DNA from: Anaerovibrio lipolyticus LB2005
GTDB lineage: Bacteria > Bacillota > Negativicutes > Selenomonadales > Selenomonadaceae
Direction: 5' to 3'
Assembly: GCF_000621545.1 (NCBI RefSeq)
Contig: NZ_JHYA01000007.1
Location: 104,495 to 168,494, forward strand
Length of the DNA: 64,000 bases
Shown: one piece after another, positions 34,731 through 42,680 of the stretch
Numbering within the stretch: the first letter of the stretch is position 1
Layout: the number at the start of each line of letters is the position of its first letter
Program-made: the position numbers and the translations under genes
Notes under the pieces: model-generated
Told to the model about the DNA's origin: nothing
What the model saw: the letters and a program-made list of their open reading frames with translations, nothing else
Database searches by the model: none

Positions 34731-34762
34731 AAGGGGCGAATCTCGGTTCGCCCTTTTCGTTT
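34731..34762 (+). terminator. Terminator after prs
   Basis: AAGG(G)GCGAA pairs with TTCGCCCTT around TCTCGG, followed by TTCGTTT. It ends close to the next gene's ribosome site. Confidence 0.75.
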
Positions 34763-34786
34763 AGCAAGAATTTTGGGGTGATAATA

Positions 34787-35953
34787 ATGGAATTTGCAAA
34801 AAGAATGGAACAGTTTGGAGAAGGGGTATTCTCCAGATTAGCAGAAATGCGCAAGGAGTGTGTGGCTGCCGGCAAAAATGTCATTGACCTGAGTATCGGT
34901 GCGCCTAATATTCCACCTGCAAAGCGGATTATGGAAGCAATGGCCAAGGCTGTAATGGATCCAGCTAACTATGTGTATGCCATTTCTGACAGAAAGGCTA
35001 TGCTGGATGCTGTGGCCCAGTGGTATCAGCGTCGCTACAATGTAACCTTGGATCCTGATACGGAAATTTGCTCTCTTTTGGGTTCTCAGGATGGATTGGC
35101 CCATATTGCCCTTTCAATTTTGGATCCAGGGGATATTATGATGGTTCCCGATCCATGCTATCCAATTTTTGCAGATGGTCCTCGAATTGCCGGGGCTGAG
35201 CTTTATTATATGCCTCAGAAAAAAGAGCACGATTATGTGATTCAGCTTGATGATATTCCGGAGGAAGTGGCCCGTAAGGCCAAATTCATGTTGGTTTCCT
35301 ATCCTAATAATCCAACCGCAGCTATGGCACCAATAGAGTTCTACAAGGAGCTTATTGCCTTTGCGAAAAAATATGACATCATTGTTTTGCATGACAATGC
35401 TTACAGCGAGCTGGTATTTGATGGTCGTGAATGGGGTAGCTTTCTGGAGCTTCCTGGAGCCAAGGAGGTTGGAGTGGAATTCAACTCCCTGTCCAAGACC
35501 TACGGCCTGGCAGGTGCCCGCATAGGCTATTGCCTTGGTAATTCCAAAGTTGTTGGTATGCTAAAGACTTTGAAATCCAATATGGATTACGGAATGTTTT
35601 TGCCAATTCAGGCGGCGGCTATTGAGGCAATTTCCGGGGATCAGTCCATTGTGGCGGAAACCAGAGCAGCTTACGAGCGTCGTCGTGATGTCCTCTGTGA
35701 TGGCCTTATTGAAGCTGGCTGGCAGATGGACAAGCCACCTGGAACTATGTTTGTATGGGCACCGATTCCAGCCTCGTATGAAAATTCCGAAGCCTTTGTT
35801 AAGGATTTACTGGATAAGACTGGGGTGCTGGTAACTCCTGGTAGTGCCTTTGGACCTTCTGGAGAGGGCTATGTCCGTATGGCACTGGTACAGTCTGAGG
35901 AGGATATGCAGCGGGCTGTGGATGAGGTAAGGAAATCTGGTATTTTTGCCTGA
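34787..35953 (+). CDS. PLP-dependent class I aminotransferase (LL-DAP aminotransferase/AlaT-like)
   Basis: Start ATG 34787 behind GGGGTGAT; the longer frame from 34727 runs through the terminator. 388 residues. Class I/II fold: 'VIDLSIGAPNIPP', 'SLLGSQDGLAHIALSILDPGDIMMVPDPCYPIF', 'FMLVSYPNNPTAAMAPIEFY', 'VLHDNAYSELVFDG', PLP lysine in 'FNSLSKTYGLAGARIGYC' (K237), and 'LLDKTGVLVTPGSAFGPSGEGYVRMALVQ' with the carboxylate-binding Arg. The sequence groups by eye with LL-diaminopimelate, alanine and aspartate aminotransferases of Firmicutes. The substrate is not certain. Confidence 0.88.
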   Translation: MEFAKRMEQFGEGVFSRLAEMRKECVAAGKNVIDLSIGAPNIPPAKRIMEAMAKAVMDPANYVYAISDRKAMLDAVAQWYQRRYNVTLDPDTEICSLLGSQDGLAHIALSILDPGDIMMVPDPCYPIFADGPRIAGAELYYMPQKKEHDYVIQLDDIPEEVARKAKFMLVSYPNNPTAAMAPIEFYKELIAFAKKYDIIVLHDNAYSELVFDGREWGSFLELPGAKEVGVEFNSLSKTYGLAGARIGYCLGNSKVVGMLKTLKSNMDYGMFLPIQAAAIEAISGDQSIVAETRAAYERRRDVLCDGLIEAGWQMDKPPGTMFVWAPIPASYENSEAFVKDLLDKTGVLVTPGSAFGPSGEGYVRMALVQSEEDMQRAVDEVRKSGIFA

Positions 35954-36021
35954 TGTAGTCTGTCAATGGACTTTTGTTATGCTTAATTGTTATATTAAGT
36001 GTCCGAAATATATATTTTTAG

Positions 36022-36050
36022 TTGAGAAAAAATGTATTTTGTATTAAAAT
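36022..36050 (+). promoter_or_regulatory. nhaC promoter
   Basis: TTGAGA (36022-36027), 17-nt spacer, TAAAAT (36045-36050). The 35954-36021 stretch has an imperfect CTTAAT...ATTAAG inverted repeat without a T-run. Confidence 0.65.
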
Positions 36051-36092
36051 AAATGAGTATTTATTCTCAATAAAAGAAAGTAGGAAAAACAC

Positions 36093-37598
36093 ATGGTAGA
36101 ATCTGTATGGTCAATATTGCCACCTATAATCACGATTGTGCTGGCATTGGCGACAAAGGAAGTGTATATGTCACTGCTTATCGGTATTTTCTCCGGTGCT
36201 TTGCTATATACAAATTTCAATGTTATCGAAGCTGTTATGACTATGTTTGATGTGCTGGCTGATAAGGTAGGCGGCAATGTCAACATTTTGGTCTTTCTGG
36301 TAATTCTGGGTATTATTGTGGCGGCTATTACCCGCTCCGGTGCTACCCGGGCCTATGGTGAGTGGGCAGCAGAAAACATCAAGGGACGTCGCAGTGCAAT
36401 GCTTTTGACTGCTATCCTTGGTATTGTTATTTTCATCGACGACTATTTTAACTGTCTCACCGTTGGTACTGTAATGCGTCCAATCACGGATAAGTTTAAG
36501 ATTTCCCGTGCTAAGCTGGCTTACATTATTGATGCCACAGCAGCACCTATCTGCATTCTGGCACCAGTATCCAGCTGGGCTGCAGCAGTAGGCTCTTCCC
36601 TGCCTGAGGGCAGTGAAATTGATGGCTTTGCCCTGTTTCTTCAGACCATTCCGTTTAACCTTTATGCTTTGTTGACTATGGCCTTTATGGTGTTCATAAT
36701 CATTTCTCAGCGTGATGTCTTCTCCATGGCAGCTTATGTAAAGAAGAATCAGGAAAATTTCATTGTGCCTAAGGAATACCGCGACAGTGAGCAGGAGGGA
36801 CCGACTGGTAATGGCCGTATTATCGACCTCATTTTGCCACTGATTGTTCTTATCGCAGCCTGCGTATATGGTATGCTTTACACTGGTGGTATCAATGAGG
36901 GCAAGACCATTGCTGATGCTTTTGCGGATTGTGATTCCTCCAAGGGCTTGGTATTTGGTTCCTTTACTGCATTTGTGTTTACTGCTCTGCTGTATCTGCC
37001 ACGTAGGGTTATTACCTTTAAGTCTTTCTGTGAAACCTTTGTACAGGGCTTCAAGGCCATGACACCTGCAAATTTGATTCTCTGCTTTGCATGGACTCTC
37101 TCCGGTATCTGCAGTGACAAGTATCTTAACCTTGGCGGTTATGTGGGAATGCTGGTAAGTGCCAATACTGATGTGGTAATGTTCCTGCCGGTAATCTTCT
37201 TCGTGGTAGCGATTATTTTGGCTTTTGCCACCGGTACCTCATGGGGTACCTTCGGTATTCTTATTCCAATTGCCGTAGCTGTAATTGGACCAAACGATGT
37301 AAATATGCTGTCTATTACAGTGGCAGCTATTCTTTCCGGTGCAGTTGGCGGTGATCACGCTTCACCAATTTCCGATACGACAATTTTGGCTTCTGCCGGT
37401 GCCCAGTGCAGTCACCTTGATCACGTAAGCACTCAGATTCCTTATGTGCTGATTGTGGCCAGTGCCAGCTTTGTAGGCTATATGGTTGATGGTTATACCA
37501 TGAACGGCTGGTATGGTCTGGCTGCGGCAGCGGCTATTTTGGCAGTGGTTATGGCTATAATCTGTGCCAAGGTTAAGCCTGTTGACGTTGATCATTAA
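36093..37598 (+). CDS. nhaC: NhaC-family Na+/H+ antiporter
   Basis: 501 residues with about 11-12 membrane helices. Family blocks: 'KEVYMSLLIGIFSGALL', 'LVFLVILGIIVAAITRSGATRAYGEWA', 'IVIFIDDYFNCLTVGTVMRPITDKFKISRAKLAYIIDATAAPICILAPVSSWAA', 'FATGTSWGTFGILIPIAVAV' and 'GAVGGDHASPISDTTILASAGAQCSHLDHVSTQIPY'. The acidic F-I-D-D motif and the D-H-x-S-P-I-S-D-T-T motif are the family's ion-handling region. It expels Na+ or swaps it for H+, or in some members works as a malate/lactate exchanger; the neighbourhood does not decide between these. Single-gene unit with promoter and terminator. Confidence 0.9.
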   Translation: MVESVWSILPPIITIVLALATKEVYMSLLIGIFSGALLYTNFNVIEAVMTMFDVLADKVGGNVNILVFLVILGIIVAAITRSGATRAYGEWAAENIKGRRSAMLLTAILGIVIFIDDYFNCLTVGTVMRPITDKFKISRAKLAYIIDATAAPICILAPVSSWAAAVGSSLPEGSEIDGFALFLQTIPFNLYALLTMAFMVFIIISQRDVFSMAAYVKKNQENFIVPKEYRDSEQEGPTGNGRIIDLILPLIVLIAACVYGMLYTGGINEGKTIADAFADCDSSKGLVFGSFTAFVFTALLYLPRRVITFKSFCETFVQGFKAMTPANLILCFAWTLSGICSDKYLNLGGYVGMLVSANTDVVMFLPVIFFVVAIILAFATGTSWGTFGILIPIAVAVIGPNDVNMLSITVAAILSGAVGGDHASPISDTTILASAGAQCSHLDHVSTQIPYVLIVASASFVGYMVDGYTMNGWYGLAAAAAILAVVMAIICAKVKPVDVDH

Positions 37599-37620
37599 TT
37601 TTTAAATTTTATATAATTAC

Positions 37621-37654
37621 AACACCTGTGCTTTTTGCGCAGGTGTTTTATTTT
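37621..37654 (+). terminator. nhaC terminator
   Basis: AACACCTGTGC pairs with GCGCAGGTGTT around TTTTT, then TTATTTT. Confidence 0.9.
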
Positions 37655-37658
37655 CGCC

Positions 37659-37687
37659 TTGACATTCAGTTGGTATAGTTTTATTCT
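37659..37687 (+). promoter_or_regulatory. Promoter of thioesterase operon
   Basis: TTGACA (37659-37664), 17-nt spacer, TATTCT (37682-37687), directly behind the nhaC terminator. Confidence 0.65.
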
Positions 37688-37727
37688 AAATAAGTTGTAG
37701 AAGATTAAAAAATGAGGAGATGATGTT

Positions 37728-38135
37728 GTGGTTACAACAGTACGCCACAAGGTTAACTTTTATGACACAGATGCCATGGCTGTGGTGCATCATTCCAACT
37801 ACATCAGATGGTTTGAAATCGGTCGTGTGGAGTTTCTTCGTGAGGCTGGCATTACTCTGAATCAGCTTATGGATGACGGTTATGTTTTTCCAATTACGGA
37901 GGTTAGTGCCAAATATGTCAATTCTGCCAAATTTGATGATGAATTGATTATTGAAACTACCCCTGAAGCCCTTACCAAGGCGAAGATGGCATTTACATAC
38001 CGTATTTTGCGGGCATCCGATGATACCCTGCTGGTAACTGGCAGGACACAGAATGTTTTTACTTCAATGGAAACTGGCAAGATTACCCGCTTGCCGGAAA
38101 CCTACTACAATAAATTAAAAGCAATGCTGGACTGA
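37728..38135 (+). CDS. Acyl-CoA thioesterase, YbgC/4HBT family
   Basis: 135 residues, a single hot-dog fold. The 4HBT signature is clear: 'HKVNFYDTDAMAVVHHSNYIRWFEIGRVEFLREAG' with the catalytic Asp of YDTD and the HHSNYI stretch. The GTG start at 37728 lies behind GAGGAG. These enzymes hydrolyse short- or medium-chain acyl-CoA or acyl-ACP thioesters in the cytosol. First gene of a three-gene set with the one-TM protein and the CofE-like protein. Confidence 0.9.
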   Translation: MVTTVRHKVNFYDTDAMAVVHHSNYIRWFEIGRVEFLREAGITLNQLMDDGYVFPITEVSAKYVNSAKFDDELIIETTPEALTKAKMAFTYRILRASDDTLLVTGRTQNVFTSMETGKITRLPETYYNKLKAMLD

Positions 38136-38173
38136 TTAATCATAAGGCATTCAAACATTTGGAGGTATAATTT

Positions 38174-38734
38174 ATGGGAACCGTGTTATTGTGTATAGTC
38201 GCTGTTGCAATTCTGATTGTACTTTTTACGAAATTGTATTTTATGCATTTAGGAGTGGAGAATGTAATTGCAAAGAAGGATAGCCGTAGCGCCTTTGTAG
38301 TGGATGAACAGACTGAGGATAGCTTGACCTTCAGCACCAATGTTGAATTTGTAAATGAGGGCAAGCAGTGTACTGTAGTGATGGACTGCTTTGTTCGCCC
38401 ACAGCTCCCTTATGAGCAGTATGATGGTGTTGAAACAAGAGGTCATGCGGAGCTCCTGTCCGCTCCCCGTGAGGATGATTATTTTGAGGCTTATATCATT
38501 CAGCGGAAGGGGTATGGAAAGGATCTTGACCGCGCTACCATTAAGGCCCAGATTAAGCTCATTGCCCGTCATGGCATGACCATTAAGGAAGCCATTTCCA
38601 AGATGCCTGACTTCAATTTCCTGATTATTTGGATGGAAGCTGGCCGCATGGAGGCTCATTACCGTCAGGTTCGTATTGAGGTACCGGCAGCGGAAATCGC
38701 CAAACTTGTCGGCACTGAACTGGTTGAAGCATAA
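38174..38734 (+). CDS. One-TM protein of unknown function
   Basis: 186 residues. An N-terminal membrane anchor (about 3-24, '[24 protein letters not shown]') precedes a soluble domain of about 160 residues ('[59 protein letters not shown]...'), which looks beta-rich and then helical. I do not recognise a family. It lies 38 nt behind the thioesterase and 14 nt before the CofE-like gene, so co-expression with both is likely. Confidence 0.78.
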   Translation: MGTVLLCIVAVAILIVLFTKLYFMHLGVENVIAKKDSRSAFVVDEQTEDSLTFSTNVEFVNEGKQCTVVMDCFVRPQLPYEQYDGVETRGHAELLSAPREDDYFEAYIIQRKGYGKDLDRATIKAQIKLIARHGMTIKEAISKMPDFNFLIIWMEAGRMEAHYRQVRIEVPAAEIAKLVGTELVEA

Positions 38735-38748
38735 GGAGGGCATTTGAC

Positions 38749-39417
38749 ATGAGTAATGATGCAAAAATTGAACTGATTCCAATCCCTACCAGAATTCTTA
38801 CTGATAAGGATGATATTATTGATACAGTAGAGCGTTATACCAAGGACAAGATTGGTCCTGATGATGTTATTTCTGTAGCGGAAAGTGTTGTGGCTATTAC
38901 CCAGGGGCGGGCCGTGCGTCCTGAGGATTTGAAAATTACCAAGGTGGCAAAGTTTTGTTGCCGGTTTATCCCTGATTATGGCTCCTTGGCCACCCCACAC
39001 GGCATGCAGTCCTTGATGGATGTGGAGGGCAAGTGGCGTGTGGCCGGTGCACTTTTTGCTGGCTTTTTGGGAAAAATTGTGGGTTTAAAAGGCCTCTTTT
39101 ACAAGTGGGGCGGTGAGCAGACTGCTCTTATCGATGACGTTACCGGTACTATGCCACCATTTGATAAGCACATTGTTTATGGTCCGAAGGATCCTGACAA
39201 GGTTGTTGAACAGCTCAAGGCACGTTTGGGCTGCTTTGGCGGTCTGATTGCTGACGTAAATGATTTGAAGCGTTCCCGGGTGGTTGGTCAGTCCAAGGGC
39301 CTCAATGGTCTTATGGCGGCTAATCTTCTGATTGATAATCCTTTTGGTAATGCTTCCCAGAAGACCCCAATTGTTATTATCAAGAACTTTAGACAGTATC
39401 AGGAACAGAACAGTTAA
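38749..39417 (+). CDS. F420-0:gamma-glutamyl ligase-like (CofE-fold) protein
   Basis: 222 residues. The sequence fits the CofE/F420_ligase fold: '[53 protein letters not shown]' at the N-terminus, '[60 protein letters not shown]' later, and a C-terminal '[18 protein letters not shown]'. CofE adds glutamates to coenzyme F420 in archaea and actinobacteria. No F420 gene is present here and Negativicutes are not known to make F420, so the protein probably has another acceptor. A terminator follows. Confidence 0.8.
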   Translation: MSNDAKIELIPIPTRILTDKDDIIDTVERYTKDKIGPDDVISVAESVVAITQGRAVRPEDLKITKVAKFCCRFIPDYGSLATPHGMQSLMDVEGKWRVAGALFAGFLGKIVGLKGLFYKWGGEQTALIDDVTGTMPPFDKHIVYGPKDPDKVVEQLKARLGCFGGLIADVNDLKRSRVVGQSKGLNGLMAANLLIDNPFGNASQKTPIVIIKNFRQYQEQNS

Positions 39418-39427
39418 GATTTTTGTG

Positions 39428-39459
39428 CCCCGTCGCCCATATAGGTGGCGGGGATTTTT
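39428..39459 (+). terminator. Terminator after CofE-like gene
   Basis: CCCCGTCGCC pairs with GGTGGCGGGG (two G-U pairs) around CATATA, followed by ATTTTTG. Confidence 0.85.
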
Positions 39460-39524
39460 GCTAAGAAATCTTAGTGAATCAAATCCAAAGGATGCAGATG
39501 AACTTTAGATTTCGTGTAAGGGCT

Positions 39525-39548
39525 GATGAAAGCCTGTATGCTTTCATC
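39525..39548 (+). other. Hairpin in rph leader
   Basis: GATGAAAGC (39525-39533) and GCTTTCATC (39540-39548) form a perfect 9-bp stem around CTGTAT, 22 nt before the rph ATG, with TTGCTTTCT following. It could act as a weak attenuator or as an mRNA stability element. Confidence 0.45.
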
Positions 39549-39570
39549 TTGCTTTCTAAGGAGGAAAAAT

Positions 39571-40314
39571 ATGGAAAGAAAAGATGGCCGTAAGAATGAC
39601 CAGCTTCGTAAATACAAGATAAACCGTCATTTTCAGATTCACCCGGCAGGCTCCGTGCTTATTGAGATGGGGAATACCAAGGTAATTTGTGCTGCCACTA
39701 TTGAGGACCGTGTGCCCAGCTTTTTAAAGGGGACTGGTGAGGGCTGGCTTACAGCTGAATATTCCCTGTTGCCAAGTGCTACAAATACCCGAACCTCCAG
39801 AGAGGCTGCCAGGGGTAAGCAAACTGGCCGTACCCAGGAGATTCAGCGTCTTATTGGTCGTAGTCTGCGTTCTGTAATGGATTTGAAGGCTTTGGGAGAA
39901 AGAACCGTTACTGTTGATTGTGACGTTATTCAGGCTGATGGCGGTACCCGTACAGCTTCTATTACAGGTGCCTTTATTGCGGTGGTGGAGGCCTGTGCAA
40001 CAATTTATGACGGCACTAAGCCTTTCCCTGTAAAGGATTTCTTGTCAGCCATCAGTGTGGGAATTTCTGCATCGGGTGAGCCTGTACTTGATTTAAATTA
40101 TGAGGAAGATTCCAGCTGCATTGTGGATATGAATGTGGTGCGTACTGGTATGGGACAGTTCGTGGAGGTTCAGGGGACCGGCGAGGGCAGACCATTTAGC
40201 CGTGAAGAAATGGACAATTTACTGGCATTGGCAGAAAAGGGCACCGATGAACTGATTTCCTATGAAAAGGATATTTTGGGTAATGATTTAGTTTGGAAAG
40301 TCGGTCGGGAATAA
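39571..40314 (+). CDS. rph: Ribonuclease PH
   Basis: Start ATG 39571 behind AAGGAGG; a frame opening at 39526 lies in the leader hairpin. 247 residues, standard for the phosphorolytic 3'-5' exonuclease that trims tRNA 3' ends. Motifs: '[77 protein letters not shown]', '[24 protein letters not shown]', '[21 protein letters not shown]' and '[25 protein letters not shown]'. Single gene; the next unit has its own promoter. Confidence 0.97.
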   Translation: MERKDGRKNDQLRKYKINRHFQIHPAGSVLIEMGNTKVICAATIEDRVPSFLKGTGEGWLTAEYSLLPSATNTRTSREAARGKQTGRTQEIQRLIGRSLRSVMDLKALGERTVTVDCDVIQADGGTRTASITGAFIAVVEACATIYDGTKPFPVKDFLSAISVGISASGEPVLDLNYEEDSSCIVDMNVVRTGMGQFVEVQGTGEGRPFSREEMDNLLALAEKGTDELISYEKDILGNDLVWKVGRE

Positions 40315-40465
40315 AAAAGTTTTAAAATTTTTTTTCGTCGGTAAAATATGCTAATGATAAGGCGAATATTCTATAAACACCGATTATCACTGAATTGTCA
40401 GACGACCAAAGAAAAATTACGAATACCATTCATCTTTTTAGTGGCAAACCCTTGTGGTTATTGGC

Positions 40466-40494
40466 TTGAAAGCACATTAAAAGTATGATAATAT
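40466..40494 (+). promoter_or_regulatory. Promoter of fumarase-fumarate reductase operon
   Basis: TTGAAA (40466-40471), 17-nt spacer, TAATAT (40489-40494). The rest of the 40315-40544 gap is AT-rich, with no clear terminator for rph apart from a T-run near 40330. Confidence 0.6.
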
Positions 40495-40544
40495 GAGATA
40501 TGTATGCGAGTGTAATTTTTTTATTATATTAGGGAGGGTTTAAT

Positions 40545-41387
40545 TTGCGTACGATCAATGTTGAACAGATCACAGCAGAAGTAGCGCAGATGTGTAAGGA
40601 AGCTGCCTACTATTTACCTCAGGACGTGTATGAAGCTCTTAAGAAGGGCCGTGAGACAGAGGAGTCTCCAGTTGGTCAGGTTGTTCTTGATCAGATCATT
40701 CGCAACTCTGAGATTGCTAGAGCTGAGGATCGTCCTATCTGCCAGGATACTGGTATGACCATTATTTTCCTTGAGGTAGGTCAGGATCTTCATATCGAGG
40801 GTGGCGATCTGACAGAAGCTATCAACGCTGGCGTTGCTAAGGGCTACACTGAGGGTTATCTTCGCAAGTCCGTTGTTGCTGAGCCTTTATTTGACCGTAA
40901 GAATACTCAGAACAACACACCAGCTATTATTTATACCAAGATTGTACCAGGCGATCAGCTTAAGATTGAGCTGACATGCAAGGGCTTTGGCTCCGAGAAC
41001 AAGGGCGGTATCAAGATGCTGGTTCCTGCTGATGGCGTTGAGGGTGTTAAGAAAGCTGTTCTGGATATTATCCAGCATGCAAGCTGCAACCCATGCCCAC
41101 CAATGGTTGTTGGTGTAGGTATCGGCGGCACTATGGATCAGGCTGCTTATCTTTCCAAGCGCGCTCTCATGCGTAAGATTACTGAGCGTAATGCTCATCC
41201 TGATTACGCTGCACTGGAGAACGAGCTCCTCGGCCTTATTAACAAGACCGGTATCGGTCCTCAGCTTGGCGGTACTACTTCCGCATTGGCTGTAAACATC
41301 GAGTGGGGTCCTACTCATATTGCCGGCCTGCCAGTAGCAGTTACCATCTGCTGCCATGCTTGCCGTCATTCCCATCGTGTTCTTTAA
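40545..41387 (+). CDS. Class I fumarate hydratase, alpha subunit
   Basis: 280 residues. TTG start at 40545 behind AGGGAGG. It forms the [4Fe-4S] half of the two-subunit fumarase (TtdA/FumA N-terminal type): '[19 protein letters not shown]' with the first cluster Cys, '[22 protein letters not shown]', '[22 protein letters not shown]' and '[41 protein letters not shown]'. It reversibly hydrates fumarate to malate; together with mdh and the fumarate reductase downstream it forms the reductive branch to succinate. 17 nt separate it from the beta subunit. L(+)-tartrate dehydratase is a closely related alternative, less likely beside frd genes. Confidence 0.94.
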   Translation: MRTINVEQITAEVAQMCKEAAYYLPQDVYEALKKGRETEESPVGQVVLDQIIRNSEIARAEDRPICQDTGMTIIFLEVGQDLHIEGGDLTEAINAGVAKGYTEGYLRKSVVAEPLFDRKNTQNNTPAIIYTKIVPGDQLKIELTCKGFGSENKGGIKMLVPADGVEGVKKAVLDIIQHASCNPCPPMVVGVGIGGTMDQAAYLSKRALMRKITERNAHPDYAALENELLGLINKTGIGPQLGGTTSALAVNIEWGPTHIAGLPVAVTICCHACRHSHRVL

Positions 41388-41404
41388 TATAGGAGGTTTA
41401 TATA

Positions 41405-41962
41405 ATGGCTGAGACAATTCGTATAACTACTCCTCTTAAAGAAGAGGATTCCCGCAAGCTCCGTGCTGGCGATAGCGTGCTTATTACCGGTACTATCTAC
41501 AGTGCCCGTGATGCTGCACACAAGGTTATGACTGAGGCTCTGGCTCGTGGCGAGAAATTGCCAATCGACTGGAATAATCAGATAGTTTACTATCTTGGTC
41601 CTACACCTGCAAAGCCAGGCGATCCAATCGGTTCCTGCGGTCCTACTACTGCTGGTCGTATGGATGCTTATACCCCTACCATGCTTGAGCAGGGTATCAA
41701 GGGTATGATCGGTAAGGGCTCCCGTGCTCCAGAGGTAGTTGAGTCCATGAAGAAGAACGGCGTTACTTACTTCGCTGCTGTTGGTGGTGCTGCTGCCCTC
41801 ATCGCAAAGTCCGTTAAGAAGTACACCGTTATTGCTTACCCTGAGCTGGGCCCAGAGGCTCTCGCTGCTCTTGAGGTTGAGGATTTCCCTGCAATCGTAG
41901 TTATCGATTCTGAGGGTAATGACTATTACGAGATTGGTCAGAAACCATATCGTAAGTTATGA
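41405..41962 (+). CDS. Class I fumarate hydratase, beta subunit
   Basis: 185 residues, the C-terminal half of class I fumarase (TtdB type): 'LRAGDSVLITGTIYSARDAAHKVMTEALARGEKLP', 'YYLGPTPAKPGDPIGSCGPTTAGRMDAYTPTMLEQGIKGMIGKGSR' with the active-site Ser-Cys-Gly-Pro-Thr-Thr-Ser-like segment, and 'YFAAVGGAAALIAKSVKKYTVIAYPELGPEALAALEVEDFPAIVVIDSEGNDYYE'. GGAGG precedes the ATG. It pairs with the preceding subunit. Confidence 0.94.
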   Translation: MAETIRITTPLKEEDSRKLRAGDSVLITGTIYSARDAAHKVMTEALARGEKLPIDWNNQIVYYLGPTPAKPGDPIGSCGPTTAGRMDAYTPTMLEQGIKGMIGKGSRAPEVVESMKKNGVTYFAAVGGAAALIAKSVKKYTVIAYPELGPEALAALEVEDFPAIVVIDSEGNDYYEIGQKPYRKL

Positions 41963-42007
41963 TATTAAATACTTTCCTGTGTGAAAGAAAATTTTAGGAG
42001 GTCAAGA

Positions 42008-42628
42008 ATGATTAACGTATCTTTTTATCTTCGTCGACTGCATTCCCTGTGCGGACTTGTATTGCTCGGCGGTGTGCTGATTGAGCATTTGCTCACAAAT
42101 GCATCAGCAATGGGCGGCCCAGAGGTGTTCAATAACGGCTTAGCAATGATGGAGCAGATTCCTCAGCCAATTTTCCTTGGCATTGAGATCTGCCTCTACG
42201 CTGTACCTATCCTGTTCCATGGTATCTACGGTGTATATATTGCTATGCAGGCTAAGAACAACCCTAGTGAGTACGGTTATTCCCGTAACTGGAAGTTCGC
42301 TCTTCAGAGATGGACTGCTTGGTATCTCGTAGCATTCCTCATCTGGCATGTTGGTTACCTTCGTATTTACACTAAGGGCATCATGGGTGAGCATATCAGC
42401 TATGCTTTGGTTCAGTCCACTTTGGCTAACCCAGTTGTATTTGCTTTGTATGCTATTGGTATGTTTGCTGCAATCTTCCATTTCTGCAATGGTATCACTA
42501 CCTTCTGCATGACTTGGGGTATCACCAAGGGACCTCGTTCCCAGTGTGTTGTTGACAAGGGTGCTATGGGTCTTTGCGTACTCATGTGCCTGTTCACTTT
42601 GGCATTCATGTCTTCTTACTTCATGTAA
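42008..42628 (+). CDS. sdhC: Succinate dehydrogenase/fumarate reductase cytochrome b558 subunit
   Basis: Start ATG 42008 behind AGGAGGTCAAG; an in-frame GTG at 41981 lies upstream of the ribosome site. 206 residues with five membrane helices, as in the B. subtilis and Wolinella enzymes with two hemes. Candidate heme His: 'YLRRLHSLCG', 'GVLIEHLL', 'LFHGIYGVY', 'LIWHVGYL' and 'IFHFCNGI'. It anchors the flavoprotein and iron-sulfur subunits and passes electrons from or to menaquinone. In a fermenter with class I fumarase the complex more likely runs as fumarate reductase (inference). Confidence 0.93.
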   Translation: MINVSFYLRRLHSLCGLVLLGGVLIEHLLTNASAMGGPEVFNNGLAMMEQIPQPIFLGIEICLYAVPILFHGIYGVYIAMQAKNNPSEYGYSRNWKFALQRWTAWYLVAFLIWHVGYLRIYTKGIMGEHISYALVQSTLANPVVFALYAIGMFAAIFHFCNGITTFCMTWGITKGPRSQCVVDKGAMGLCVLMCLFTLAFMSSYFM

Positions 42629-42680
42629 TAGAGTAAGAGTGTCGTAGTAGTAAAGATTTATTTATAAGGAGAGAACCTAC

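Noticed and set aside
34727..34786. Longer aminotransferase start at 34727
   Set aside because: The extension reads through the prs terminator hairpin, and the class I fold starts at 34787.
37521..37621. CRISPR-like or tandem repeats in the antiporter and other Ala-rich genes
   Set aside because: Repetition is from similar codons of hydrophobic helices; no regular spacing was found anywhere in the window.
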